Positions 10,691 through 21,800 of a stretch of DNA of 64,000 bases are shown piece after piece. This stretch comes from Anaeramoeba flamelloides (lineage: Eukaryota; Metamonada; Anaeramoebidae), in contig JANTQA010000008.1 of the NCBI GenBank assembly GCA_027625915.1, positions 7,796,501 to 7,860,500 on the forward strand. Reading direction: 5' to 3'. The notes beneath the pieces are model-generated. The model was given only the letters and a program-made list of their open reading frames with translations. It was not told the DNA's origin and did no database searches. The translations under genes and the position numbers were made by a program. Each line of letters begins with the position of its first letter. Within the stretch, counting starts at the first letter, position 1.

Positions 10691-11430
10691 AATTATTCCA
10701 AAAATTGTATAACAACAAAATATTTTCATTTTGATTTTACACACAGAAAAATATTTTATAAAAATAATAACATTTTGAAATGTACATTCATTACAACAAA
10801 ACTGTCTAAAAAATGATTTTCAACATAGTTGTGATCAAATAACATTACCCGGTCCCAACCATTTCTCTCAATTATTTTTTCTTTGTGAATGTTGTTATCG
10901 AAAATGACCTTGGTGTGTGAAAAGCTGTGAAATTACTCCTGAAAACAACAAAAAAAATAAATTTTGGATTACTTGAAATACACTCCGAAAGTAGATTTCG
11001 TGGTACAAAGAAACTTGATCACAAAATTTTCACAATTTAATTATTTTGTGGATTCAAAACCACAAAAGGCAAACAACTTTTATGAATCTTTTACAAAAAA
11101 GAAGTCTCATTATATATTATTATTTCACACCCCAGATAAAAATAAATAATTATTTTCCATAGGATATCATATGCATATAAATAACAAAAGATGATTTTTC
11201 CTTTTAGTTTTGATGGTTTTTTTATTTTGAAAATTTTTGTAAGCAAAAAGGTTTGAATGATTTACAAAAATATCAAAATATTATGTTTAACTTTCATTTT
11301 TGAGATTTTTTTAAAATATCAGGACTCCGATGGCTTTAATAATAATCAACAAGTTAATTATTAAGAAGATACAATAATCAGTTTTTCTTGAAAATAACAG
11401 TTTATTTGTTTTTTTTTTTTTTTCAAAATA
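10691..11430. other. Noncoding AT-rich interval
   Basis: No gene seen. A 61-codon open frame at 10,964-11,149 (+) has no recognisable features and begins at a non-ATG codon. The interval may include unrecognised LINE 5' debris. Confidence 0.35.
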
Positions 11431-11878
11431 CAGTCTTTCCAAGTCTACCATAAAATTTTAAATAAAACACAATTGATTTTTCTATTCTTATTTTCCATTT
11501 TCAAAAAATTCGGAAATAAGAGTTTTTATCCCAAAAAAAATTTCAATAAATAAGCTATTATTCAAATTTTGGAAAATCAGAAAAAAAAAATTCAAGATCC
11601 CATGAAACTTAAAAATTATTGGTCCAAAACTGCTCAAATAAAATATTAATATTTACTGATCTTTAAAAATTTTGCCTTTTTTGAACAACAATTTTTAAGT
11701 GCTTCATAAATCTGTGAATTTTTTTTTTCTGATTTTCCAAAATTTGAATAATAGCTTATTTATTGAAATTTTTTTTGGGATAAAAACTCTTATTTCCGAA
11801 TTTTTTGAAAATGGAAAATAAGAATAGAAAAATCAATTGTGTTTTATTTAAAATTTTATGGTAACCTTGAAACGGCTG
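11431..11878. repeat. TA-flanked MITE with identical inner arms of about 150 bp
   Basis: The left arm 11446-11594 and the reverse complement of 11715-11863 appear identical base for base, including a 10-A run. Outside them, the outermost 15 bp (CAGTCTTTCCAAGTC and, from the other end, CAGCCGTTTCAAGGT) are clearly diverged. TA dinucleotides flank both ends, as for Tc1/mariner elements. The 120-bp centre is unique and non-coding. Identical arms inside diverged ends suggest recent arm homogenisation. Confidence 0.85.
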
Positions 11879-12349
11879 TATTATTTTAGGAGTGAAAGAA
11901 TTTCTGAAATATAATTGAGTCTATAAAAAAATTTTAGTTTTATAAAAAGCAGATTTTCTCTTTCTTTTTCAATTTGGAGATGTAATAAAAAATATTTTAT
12001 TGTCTAGTGATTTTACTAAAATTTTTTTTTAATTTATTACACCCTTTTTTTCCAAAAAAAAAGAATTATTTATTGAGTTGTTTTTGTTTTTTTTTTTTGG
12101 TAAGCACTTGAAACTTTTACTTTTCTGATGGATAAAAGGAAAAGAGTGAAATGTTTCCTTCTAAATGTTAATAAATAGGCAATTGTAAGATTTGAAGAAA
12201 AATTTTTATTTTCCTTTTTGAAAAATAGCTCTCCTCGCAAAAATCTTCAAAAAATTAAAATCAATTCATATTAAACACTTGGCATTTTTATTTTTTTAAA
12301 AAAACAAATTTTTAAAAAGGAAATTTTTTTGCTTAATATTCAAAACAAA

Positions 12350-12405
<56 letters not shown>

Positions 12406-12552
12406 ATATAAAAAATGAGTTAAAAAGAGATATAAATTAGTAAATATATATTTAGAAACATGCCCGAGTAAACAAGATAAAAGAAATATTATTAAATAAA
12501 AATAATAAATAAACCAATCCCTTTCAAAGATAAAAAAACACAATCGTTGTTT
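11879..12552. other. 3' flank of the RNFT-like gene with microsatellite
   Basis: AT-rich sequence downstream of the minus-strand RING gene. It holds one compound dinucleotide microsatellite (12,351-12,404) and otherwise nothing recognisable. Confidence 0.4.
12351..12404. repeat. Compound microsatellite (AT)n-(GT)n
   Basis: An AT/TA tract passes directly into a GT tract. It is simple-sequence DNA; the IYIYIY/THTHTH open frame over it on the minus strand is an artefact. Confidence 0.95.
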
Positions 12553-13893
12553 TTACAGAATTATAGGTGTAATTTTGACCATTCCATTTTTATTTAAAAT
12601 ATCTGTACCTGTGTCTATCTTTTCACGGCATAGGGGACATAACTCACTTCTTAAGAACCATTCAATAATACAATTTTCACAAAAAATGTGGTTACACGGC
12701 TGTAATTTTATTGGCCTAGAAAAATTTGAAAGACAAATAGAGCAATTGTTTCCAAATTGCTGAATTTCATCAAAGGTGGCATAATTGCCAAAGTGTATTG
12801 TTTTTTTATTCAAGCGCTTTATTGAAGAGACTATTGAGCTTAAAGGCGTAAAAATTTGGTATAGCTTTAATAAAAGATAAGTAAAAAGTAAAAAACGAGT
12901 AAAGATCGTTTGCGAAAGCGCATTTTGCTCCTGGAAAAATGCCGCGCGTGACTCAAAGTATCGAAACCAAATTGGGATCAACAGCACGAGCCGATAAAAA
13001 TACCAACAATGGCTATGGAAAAGATAAATCTTTGTGGCGCGCGCAATGCCGATGATCCGTGGCACGACAAAGATGAGAACAACACAGCTCAGAAAGGAAA
13101 ACAGCGTTGAGAAACTACTCGCAAAAACCGAATCAGCAATGGGGATCAAAATGGAATTCGCCGGGTAGCTTTGCCGTGCTTGTTTGAATTTTAAAAAATT
13201 CATCGGCTCGACTGTCGTTTGTGAATTGTGGTAGGCATAATACTTGGAGGTTAGAATTAAGCTGATATTCAAAAGCACAACAACGAACAGAGAATTCCTA
13301 TTATTACGAGAGGTTACGTGCTGGTTCTTTTGTAAGGTGATTTGCGAACGAAGAATGATAAACAAATAGGCAACCATCAGCACAAACTGTAAATAATTCC
13401 CACTCGCGACCATGAAAAAAAAGATGATGAAAAATGGTATGTTCATCAAAAGCCAGAGCATTATTTTGCCAATAAACGACAGGACGTGTTGCTCCTCAAT
13501 AGTCATATTTGGGAACAAATCTTGAACACCCACAACAGGCCGTAAATTCGTTCTAAATCGCTGCTCAAATTGCAACGCGTTCGTTAACAATTGAATGAAA
13601 TATTCGTTCTGTTCTGTTTCGCCATATCGTCGGTCTTCGTTTTGTTGTTGTTCTTGTTCTTGTTCTTGATCTTGATCTTGATCTTGATCTTGATCTTGAT
13701 CTTGATCTTGATCTTCATTGTGCTCTTGTTGTTGCTGTTGTTCAATATCCAATTCATCATTAATGTTATTGTTATTGTTATTATTATTGATCCCTCGAAA
13801 AAGATTTGGGTGATTTTCTTCAATATATTGTTCAACTAATGGAGAAGATCTTAACAAACGTAATAGTTCAGATCTTGTTCTGTTGTTTGTCAT
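12553..13893 (-). CDS. Multi-pass membrane RING E3 ubiquitin ligase, RNFT-like
   Basis: Single exon of 446 codons. The C-terminal C3HC4 RING (residues 384-422) is complete: CSIC, then CNHIFCENC, then CPLC. The central part has about five hydrophobic segments (first near 143-165). This order, and the RING wording, closely match RNFT1/RNFT2 (RING finger transmembrane proteins), ER-membrane E3 ligases acting in ubiquitin-dependent degradation. The N-terminal 110 residues are low complexity: an Asn run near 36-44, a Gln run, and an Asp-Gln dipeptide repeat near 62-75 encoded by a hexanucleotide repeat. The ATG at 13,893 is used; the in-frame codon before it is TTG. The membrane and RING part is GC-richer than the flanks, as for the other conserved genes here. 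RNFT-like is a strong guess; another membrane RING family is possible. Confidence 0.9.
   Translation of the reverse strand: MTNNRTRSELLRLLRSSPLVEQYIEENHPNLFRGINNNNNNNNINDELDIEQQQQQEHNEDQDQDQDQDQDQDQDQEQEQEQQQNEDRRYGETEQNEYFIQLLTNALQFEQRFRTNLRPVVGVQDLFPNMTIEEQHVLSFIGKIMLWLLMNIPFFIIFFFMVASGNYLQFVLMVAYLFIILRSQITLQKNQHVTSRNNRNSLFVVVLLNISLILTSKYYAYHNSQTTVEPMNFLKFKQARQSYPANSILIPIADSVFASSFSTLFSFLSCVVLIFVVPRIIGIARATKIYLFHSHCWYFYRLVLLIPIWFRYFESRAAFFQEQNALSQTIFTRFLLFTYLLLKLYQIFTPLSSIVSSIKRLNKKTIHFGNYATFDEIQQFGNNCSICLSNFSRPIKLQPCNHIFCENCIIEWFLRSELCPLCREKIDTGTDILNKNGMVKITPIIL
13650..13722. repeat. Coding hexanucleotide repeat (Asp-Gln)
   Basis: Tandem GATCTT units on the plus strand (AAGATC on the coding strand) followed by related units encode alternating Asp-Gln, then Glu-Gln. 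The unit keeps the frame whatever its copy number, so length variants would be tolerated. Confidence 0.9.
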
Positions 13894-14140
13894 CAAGCCG
13901 ATTTTTTTTTGCTATCAAGTTTGTGGTTCGAATGTTAAAAAGATGGAAATTTTTAGTTTTGAAAATAATTTGAAGGAAAGAAAAAAAAGTGAAAAATGAA
14001 AATCTTGCAAATATTTTTAAAAACAAAAGCTTTTAGATAAAAAACTGAAAAGGATCTTTGGTGGAAATTTAAACAAAAATTGAATTTTTAAAAAGCTTTC
14101 CATAATGAATTTTGGAATTTTTCTCATTTTTTCAATTAAA

Positions 14141-14700
14141 TTAAGGTTTACGATCCCTGAAATTTGAAAGACGGTTATATTACGTAGGGTGTAGTGACTT
14201 GTTGATTTGGTTCTTAGCTGATCGATTTTGTGCTTGGTATGAGTTTTAAAAGTGGTCCAAAATAGCAATTTTTAACAATTTATTTTTTTTTTTTCAAGAA
14301 ATCCGAATTGAAGAGTGTAAGATTAATAGATTGGTAGGTGTTTAAGAATAAATTTAAATTTTTGGGATCGTCAGATAAAATTTTTAATAACTTTTTTATC
14401 AATTAACTTGATGAAAAAAATTGTTTTTTAAAAGCACCGAATAAAACCAAACCTAATTAAAACTTTCAACCAACAACCCAAAAATCACATATTATTATAA
14501 CTTAATTTCCATCCATTAATCTTAAACTCTTCAATTCACAATTGAAAAGAAAAAAAAATTAATTGTCAAAAATAGTCATTTTGAACCACTTTTAAAACCC
14601 ATATCAAGCACAAGATCGATCAGCTAAGTTCCAAATTAACAAGTCACTACACCCTACGTAATATAATCATCTTTCAAATTTCAGGGATTGTAAACCTTAA
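14141..14700. repeat. TTAA-flanked foldback MITE (family P), copy 1
   Basis: Ends TTAAGGTTTACGATCCCTG and, inverted, TTAAGGTTTACAATCCCTG. The arms match for about 230 bp, including GATCGAT...GCTTG and the AATTGAAGAGT block. TTAA on both sides is the target site typical of piggyBac elements. About 560 bp with no coding capacity. Two further copies lie at 15262-15807 and 39607-40166. Confidence 0.85.
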
Positions 14701-15261
14701 CAAAGCTCAAAAATTAAAAAAAAAATATTCACTGAATTTCTTTTATTAAAAGCCATAACTCTAAATTTAAAACAGTTATTGACAAAGAATATTTTCAAGA
14801 TCTACTAACTCTATAAAGTTTCCTCACTTTTAAACCTAAAATTAATTGCTTTATTCAAAGCATGGATAAAAAATTTCCAAAATGGAAAATGCAAAAAAAA
14901 TGTTCAAACATTTATTTGAATTTACTAAATAGAATTAATATTAAAATCAAAATGATAGCCCACAAAAAATAAAAGAATTCTCTTTTTGGTCTAGTCATTA
15001 TTGATAATAAAATTAGAAAAACGCCAGAAATTAAATTTTTCTGATCAATTTAAATTATTAATCAGATTTTTAATTTTTAATCTATTTTACAGATAAATAT
15101 AGAAATTATAAGTTGATCATTAATCTTTAAAATTTGGGTGACGATTAAAAAATCTAAATCTTACCAATTGAGTCCATTTTGTTTCTAGAAAAAAAAAAGT
15201 ATCAAAAAAGAATTAAAGATCAATTGATAGAACTTTACAATCGAATTTATTGTAATTATAC

Positions 15262-15807
15262 CTTAAGGTTTACAATCCCTGGAAACAAAAAAACGTGTAT
15301 TAGGATAAGGACATGTTATTTAGGTTCTTATCTGTCGATCCAACAGAGTATGATTTTTAATAGCGGCTCAAAAAGGCAATTTTTGACAATTTATTTTTTT
15401 TTTTTACGAAATCCAAATTGAAGAGTGTAAGACAAATAAATTAATTTGTGTCTAATAATAAAATATAATTTTTGGATTTGTCAGATAAAATTTTTATTTC
15501 CCATTTATCCAAAATTAACTAAAACAAAATAAATTTTATAATAGCCCAAAATAAAACAAAACCTAAAAAAAAATTCCAATTGACCTTCTAAAAAAGCAAA
15601 ATTAATTATAAAATACCTACCAGCATTTGAGTCTTGCAGTCTTCAATTTTGATTTCCGAAAAAAAAAATTGAAAAAAATTGTCTTTTTGAAATCCTATTT
15701 AAATTCATACGAAATTAGATTGATCAACGACGAACCTAAATAACAGGTCCTTAGCCTAACACATGATATTTTTTTATTTTTTGGTTTCCAGGGATGATAA
15801 TCCTTAA
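15262..15807. repeat. TTAA-flanked foldback MITE (family P), copy 2
   Basis: Same ends and internal order as copy 1 (TTAAGGTTTACAATCCCTGG at left; GGATGATAATCCTTAA at right) but more diverged in the arms. Only about 560 bp separate it from copy 1. Confidence 0.8.
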
Positions 15808-15988
15808 AAAAATGATAAATTGAATGGAAAACATATACAATTGTAGAATTTTTTATTACATTCATAAAATTATTTTTTTTTCTTTTGATAACTTTTTCAA
15901 AAATTTAATTTATATATTTATTAAAATTACTCAACTAGACTGGATTAACTAATGTTCCAAAATAGAAAATGTTTATCTTTTTTCAGGG

Positions 15989-15990
15989 GG

Positions 15991-16055
<65 letters not shown>
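15989..16055. repeat. (TA)n microsatellite
   Basis: An uninterrupted TA tract of about 65 bp. The IYIYIY open frame across it is an artefact. Confidence 0.97.
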
Positions 16056-16058
<3 letters not shown>

Positions 16059-16086
16059 TGATTCAGGAACCAAAAATTCAACAATA

Positions 16087-16257
16087 GAGTCAGTCCAACT
16101 TTTAGTCACTAACTTTCAAAGATATTTTAGGGACACAATCCAAATTCTTGTAAAATAATTTGTGTCAAAAAAATTCGAAAAAATGTGTTTTAATTTGTGA
16201 TTTTTTTCATGCCATAATTTTTGTTGAAAGTTTGTACCCTAAAAGTGGAACTGGCTG
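16087..16257. repeat. TA-flanked CAGT-end MITE (family C), copy 1
   Basis: Left end GAGTCAGTCCAACTTTTAG; right end, inverted, CAGCCAGTTCCACTTTTAGG. TA lies on both sides. Internal subterminal words (ACTTTCAA; AAGTTTGTACC) match the other copies at 24391-24582, 25057-25200, 42220-42320 and 55249-55446. Confidence 0.75.
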
Positions 16258-18830
16258 TAAGTATAAATAATAATTTTTCATTAAATCTTTACTGCTGTTT
16301 TTTTCCAATTAATATATGAAAATTTTTATTTCAAGTCCTACAAAAATATACCACCCAGTTATTTGTTGAAACCACCGAAGACCTTGTCAATAATTAATTA
16401 AAGATGACAATCACAACTAATACAATGTTTCTTACTGTTATTTTCGAATTAAAATTACATTTTTTATCTCAAAGTTATAAAAATGAAGAAATTCAAATTA
16501 AAAAAACTCAAGACTATCGATATTAAATATTCTTGAGAAAAGATCTTTGTCTTTTTTAGACAATTAAAACATCTTTTGGATAAATATTTGAGAATCTAAA
16601 AAAAAAAAAAATTCAATCTTAATTTGAAAATGAAAGTTTAAAAAAAGGCAATTCTAAAAATAAATATTCAATGGTACAATTATTCTATAAAAATCAAGTT
16701 CGTTGTTAAAAAAATTTGTAAGGAAAAAAAAAAAATTTCAGAAAAATTTGAATAATTATATTCAATTTTTAAACATATTAAATTGCTAATTTAAAATTTT
16801 TCAAAAAGATCTTCGTATTGGTGCTATTAAATCTTATTTATTTTTTTCCCTTAACGATAATAGAGCAATATTTTCTATAAGAATATGATTGAACCAGATA
16901 AGTAACTTCATTTATCAACTTTCAAGAAATCGATTATCCTTTCTAAAAATAATTTTCATTTTTACCTATAAAATTTTCAATCCAAAAAGATTTTTATGTT
17001 TTTTGTTTGAAGTGGTATTTTTTGGATCAAATTAGAAAAAGTAAAATTTGCCAACGTTTTTTATTTTGAATCAATCTTACTTTTAGTAATCCCTATGAGA
17101 GGTTTTTATGAACAAGTAACTTTGAATCTTTAATCTTTTTTTTAAAAAATAATCAAAATAAATCAAAAAATTGAATCCTTGGAGATCTAAAAAAATTTTC
17201 TATTTTAGTTCACCAATATTCCTCAATTATCTTGAAATCTAAAAGAGATGGTAATATTCTTTTTAAAATATTAGGAGTCTTAAAAAAAAACAAAGTTCTG
17301 CTTAAAATCAGTTATTTATTAATTTCTATTATTTTTTTTTAATTAGAATTATTATTTTGAATTCGCTTGATTTGTTTGAACATCTTTAAAAAAAAATAAG
17401 AAATAATAGTAAGGCCTATTGATTCATTTAATTCTTGGATTTTTAAGAACTCACTGAAATTATTAAGATTGGGTAATTAATTATTGATTATAAATAATCA
17501 AATTAAAAAGTATTTCTTTAGATTAAAAGTTGAATTTCCTAGGTTTTCAAAATTTTATTTTGGGAGAATTCTTTAATTTGATGGTTTGTTTTTTTTTCTC
17601 GTATTTTTTTGTTCAATAAAAATAAAAAATTGCTTTTAAATGTTCTTTGTATCAAAAAAATTATATTTTTTGCAAGTTTGAAATAATGATTGTAATTTTT
17701 TGTAATTAAATAGATTTTGTAAACTGGATTATTACAAAGCTTAATAATTTGATTTTTAAAGTGTATTTTTAGTACAAGTGCTTCAAAAATAATAAGATTT
17801 CTTTTTTCTTCGAAAGAAAATAGTTTTCTTTTAAATAATTCAGAAATATGTTGAATTTTGAACTTTAGAAAAATGAAGAAAAATTGATCATACTTTTAAA
17901 ACCAATAATTCGTTTCTGAAAATAATGTTATAAGGAAGTTCGGTTTTTTCTTGTAGTCATCAGATTTTTACTTGGTTTTTCAATTTTAAGATTAGGTAAA
18001 ATTTTTTGAATTTGTTAGTAAATTTACTTGAAGATTTTTTTCTTTTACGATTCCATAAACTCAAAAATAGTTTTATAAAAGATTATTCATAAAGTACTTA
18101 ACAAGATATGACATTGGAAACTCAAGAAAAAACTTTATGTTTAATTTGAAACACTAGTTTTTTTATTGTGAACGGGTATATTTACGTCACAACAATCTAT
18201 ATAGTACGGTTAATTGCAAAATAAAAAAATTAAAATTTTCATACATCTTTCCAAAAAATACACCTCTTCCAAGAAGTAATATAAAACATCAAAAGTCCAC
18301 CATTCTAAAAAGTAAAAATTAATAATTTAATCTTGTTTTAAGTTTTTAAATTTGAAATTATAGACGATTTATTGAAAAGCTTTTTTTTCTTTTGGAAAGC
18401 TGTATAAAAATTTTGTTACATTTATTTTGAAACAAATAGTAATGAATAAATCGTTTCTTTTCATATTTTTAAGTTTTCAAACTTGTGTATTTTTCAAAGT
18501 AAGGTTTTGGTTATTGTATGAGAGTTTCTGTCAAAATCTTTTTTTTAATCTTGAAAAAAATTTTTCTGGTTAATGTTAGCTTTGTGGAAATGAGTTTATT
18601 TTGATGAAAACAAAGAATTGAAAAATCATAAATACCTATTTTGAAAATTTTTACAGAAAAAATTACTGTAAGATTACCTGAAAATAAAAATATTGAGTTG
18701 GGGGGAAAGTACAAAAAATTCCACTTGAAGATCACTTAATGGATAAATAGCTTGTGAAAAACATATTTTTTACTTATTTTGTGTAAATATTCCACAAAAA
18801 AAAAGAAAACAAAAAACAAATCAAACAAAA
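16258..18830. other. Long AT-rich interval without a gene
   Basis: About 2.5 kb upstream of the rhomboid gene. Apart from a dispersed repeat near 18,185-18,470 nothing coding or structured was recognised. The open frames at 18,511-18,975 on the minus strand are T-run artefacts or antisense to the rhomboid first exon. The rhomboid promoter should lie in the last few hundred bases. Confidence 0.45.
18185..18470 (+). repeat. Dispersed repeat, partner at 32,340-32,600
   Basis: Shared blocks in the same order: ACGGTTAATTG, ACATCAAAAGTCC...CCATTCTAAAA, AAATTAATAATT, TTTGAAA, and CATTTATTTTGAAACAAATA near the end. Direct orientation. Ends and nature unknown. Confidence 0.55.
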
Positions 18831-21800
18831 ATGAGCAACAGCCAAGAAACAGAATCAGCTTCAAGTCCAGAATCAAGTTCAAGTGATAAAGAGGAAACAA
18901 AAAAGCAAATAGCACTGAGAAAGAATACACTGAGATCTGGATGGATGGATACGATAAAAAATGTGAAAGGGACACTTTCGATCTTAGGTGAAGAAGAACA
19001 AAAAGATCACGATATCAAATGGAAAAAATCATTTTTCGTTACCCAACAAAGGAAAACACAAAAGAAAAAAGAACAGACCGAATCGGAATCAAGTAGCAGT
19101 ACGAGTTCTTATGAGTTAACTGGATCCGGCATCGATTTAGAAGAAGAATTTAAGGAAGGTGTCGGTTTTGAAGACGATGATTTTGAACAAGTCAATAATC
19201 AAGATCTCGAAAACAATAATTTGTCCGATAATGAATTTATTGAAGATGACTTCAAAAAGGAACAACCCAAACAAACAAAAGAAAGACCAAAAAGGATTGT
19301 ACAGAATGTTGAGGAAACAAAGAAATCCGATAAAACAATCAAGAAAGAAGCAAAAAAAAGAAAGAAAAAAAGGAAAAAAATTTATAAGATGAACGAGATA
19401 AGGAAGCGCAAGGCCGAAATGCTTGAAGACGAGCAAGATCGAAAGCCTCACTTTATCTTTATCGTTTCCACAATACAAGTAATTATGCTCATTATAGAAA
19501 TTATTCTTAATAACGGGATGGAATCAATTGCTGTCAACCCTTGGTTTGGTAAGTCTTGGTTATTCCTTACACAATTCTTGACTTTATTTTTTAAATATCT
19601 TTGGTGACTGATGACGCTTAGGCTTGAAGATTTTTCTATGAGTTTTTTCTCATCCCGAAAAACCATCCTAAAAAAATAAACAAGATCGTGGAAAATTTTT
19701 TATCAAATAACCTTCCAGGTGACAAAAGTGAAAACTTTGCCTCTTTTTCTGGAAGTGTTTTTTCAAAAGTGAAGTGGTTTCACAAACCCTTGTATTCAAA
19801 CTTTAACCTATTACGAAATTTAACTCATTCGAAAAAATATAGGATCAATATCGTAATAAAAGAAACAAATCAATGGAATAGTAATAGCAACCTATAAACA
19901 AGAAACAGGGTTCTTTAAATAGATTTTAAAAAAGGTTTAAGAAGTTATAGAAAGATTAAATTGTAATTTTTTGACAAAATAATGAGAAAAAGATCATGTT
20001 TTCACGACAAGAATAGCACAAAAATTGTCATCACTTTTTTTCCTTGTCAACACTTTTGTTTTTTTGAAATTGTTCAAAATTTTGAAAGGAATTACAAGAT
20101 CACAATTCAATAACTTTCAATTTAAAAGTTTTTACAATTAAAACTTTTAAAAACATGTAATTGAAACAATTTTCCACTTTTTTGGTTTTCATAAAAAAGA
20201 GTTTCAGGTTATTGAAAGTTAACAAATATTTTTCTTTTGGACTACTTTCAAAAATTTCAATTAAATTCAAAATGTTATCATTTGTTAATTATTTTTTGTT
20301 AATTAATATTTTTTTGTTTTATGACAAAAGTTTGTATCAAGTATTTGAAATTTGAAAAAATATGAAAGAATATCAGAGACTGAAATCTTGCAGACTGTCA
20401 GTCTGAAAGTTCCAAAAAGTCTTGAAAGTGTTTGTATGGATTGTGCTATTCTTGTCATGTTGAATTTTTTTAACAGATAATCACTTTCATCTGACAAATT
20501 TTGTGATTGTGTTGAAATTTTTGAAACAAAAATATTTAATATTTTTGAACTATTTACATTTCTATAATTCAAGATCTAACCTCAAAATATCAATTTAAAT
20601 CTGAACCAAGTATGTGTTTGTATTAATTCCTATCTTTAAATACCCAATCCTGAAAAAAAAAAAAAAAAAAGCACACCAGTTAAATGTTTGTACTGAGTTA
20701 AAGTTTGTCTACATGGGTTAGTTACGCCACTGTACCTTAAACACGTGCAAAAAATGAAGTATTATTTTGAAAGTTTTTTTGATAAATTTATGTTTTTTCC
20801 ATTAGCTATGATACTTTTCCTGTATATTGATAAATTCAAAATGATTGAAAGAATATTTTAGTTGAATTTTCATTTTATCAAATTTGATAACTATACTTTC
20901 AAAAGAGTCCTTTAAAAGAATATTTGATAGTTCAACTAATTTTATAAAGTTTCTATAGCATTTTAACCAAGCGAATAAAAGGCTTTATTCAAAACTGTGC
21001 CAAAAAAATGGAAAAATGGAAAATTGAAGCAAAAATTTTTAAACATTTATTTGAATTTATTAGTGCCCATAAGAGAGAGGAAACTTATCAGCATTTTTGT
21101 GGGTGTTTAGTAATGTTCTATTGTATTTAAAAAAGAAATAAAAGTGATTTGGGGAAGAAATAGAAATTGGAAAATCTAAAATAATTTTTATCAAAAAAAA
21201 AAAAAAAAAAAACATCTTCAATGATTTATTAAATGAGATTTGTTTTAATTTAAAACATTACCTATACTGGAAAGTTTTTAGTCGGCCACATCCTCTCTAA
21301 AGCGACCTTGCATTTTTTCTTGTTTTTACAAATCACTTCTAATACCTCCCCATTACCAATAAAAAAATTCAATTTTTTTTATTATGAATTTTTGTTATTG
21401 ACTTTGTTTTTTTTTTACACAAATATAAAACTTGAATAGAGCCCAATTCCAAAAAATCTATTTTTATTTTTTTTTTTTTTTTTTATTTATTTTTTTTTAC
21501 TAATTTAATTCAATAACTATGGTTGATAATCAGGAAAGTGTATAAAGTGAGGTAGATTTTCTAGATTTTTATTTTTTAATTTCAGAAACAAACCAAAAAC
21601 TTATTACAATTTTCATTTAATTTCTTAAATTAAAAAAAAATCCTACTTGGTTTTCTAAAGTTAGAGTTTTGTTGAGAAAATGCATTGATTTTCCAAATAT
21701 ACAGAAAAACCGAGAAAGTTAACAGTGGTTTTTTTGAATTCTTGTTTTTGTTTTGAAAAATCCAAGTAATTTTCTTTGTATTTCTTAAAGTAAAAAAAAA

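Noticed and set aside
10964-11149. 61-codon plus-strand frame
   Set aside because: Non-ATG start, no domain, no signal or membrane segment.
15952-16158. 68-codon open frame rich in Ile-Tyr repeats
   Set aside because: It is produced by the (TA)n microsatellite and a MITE end; no protein feature.
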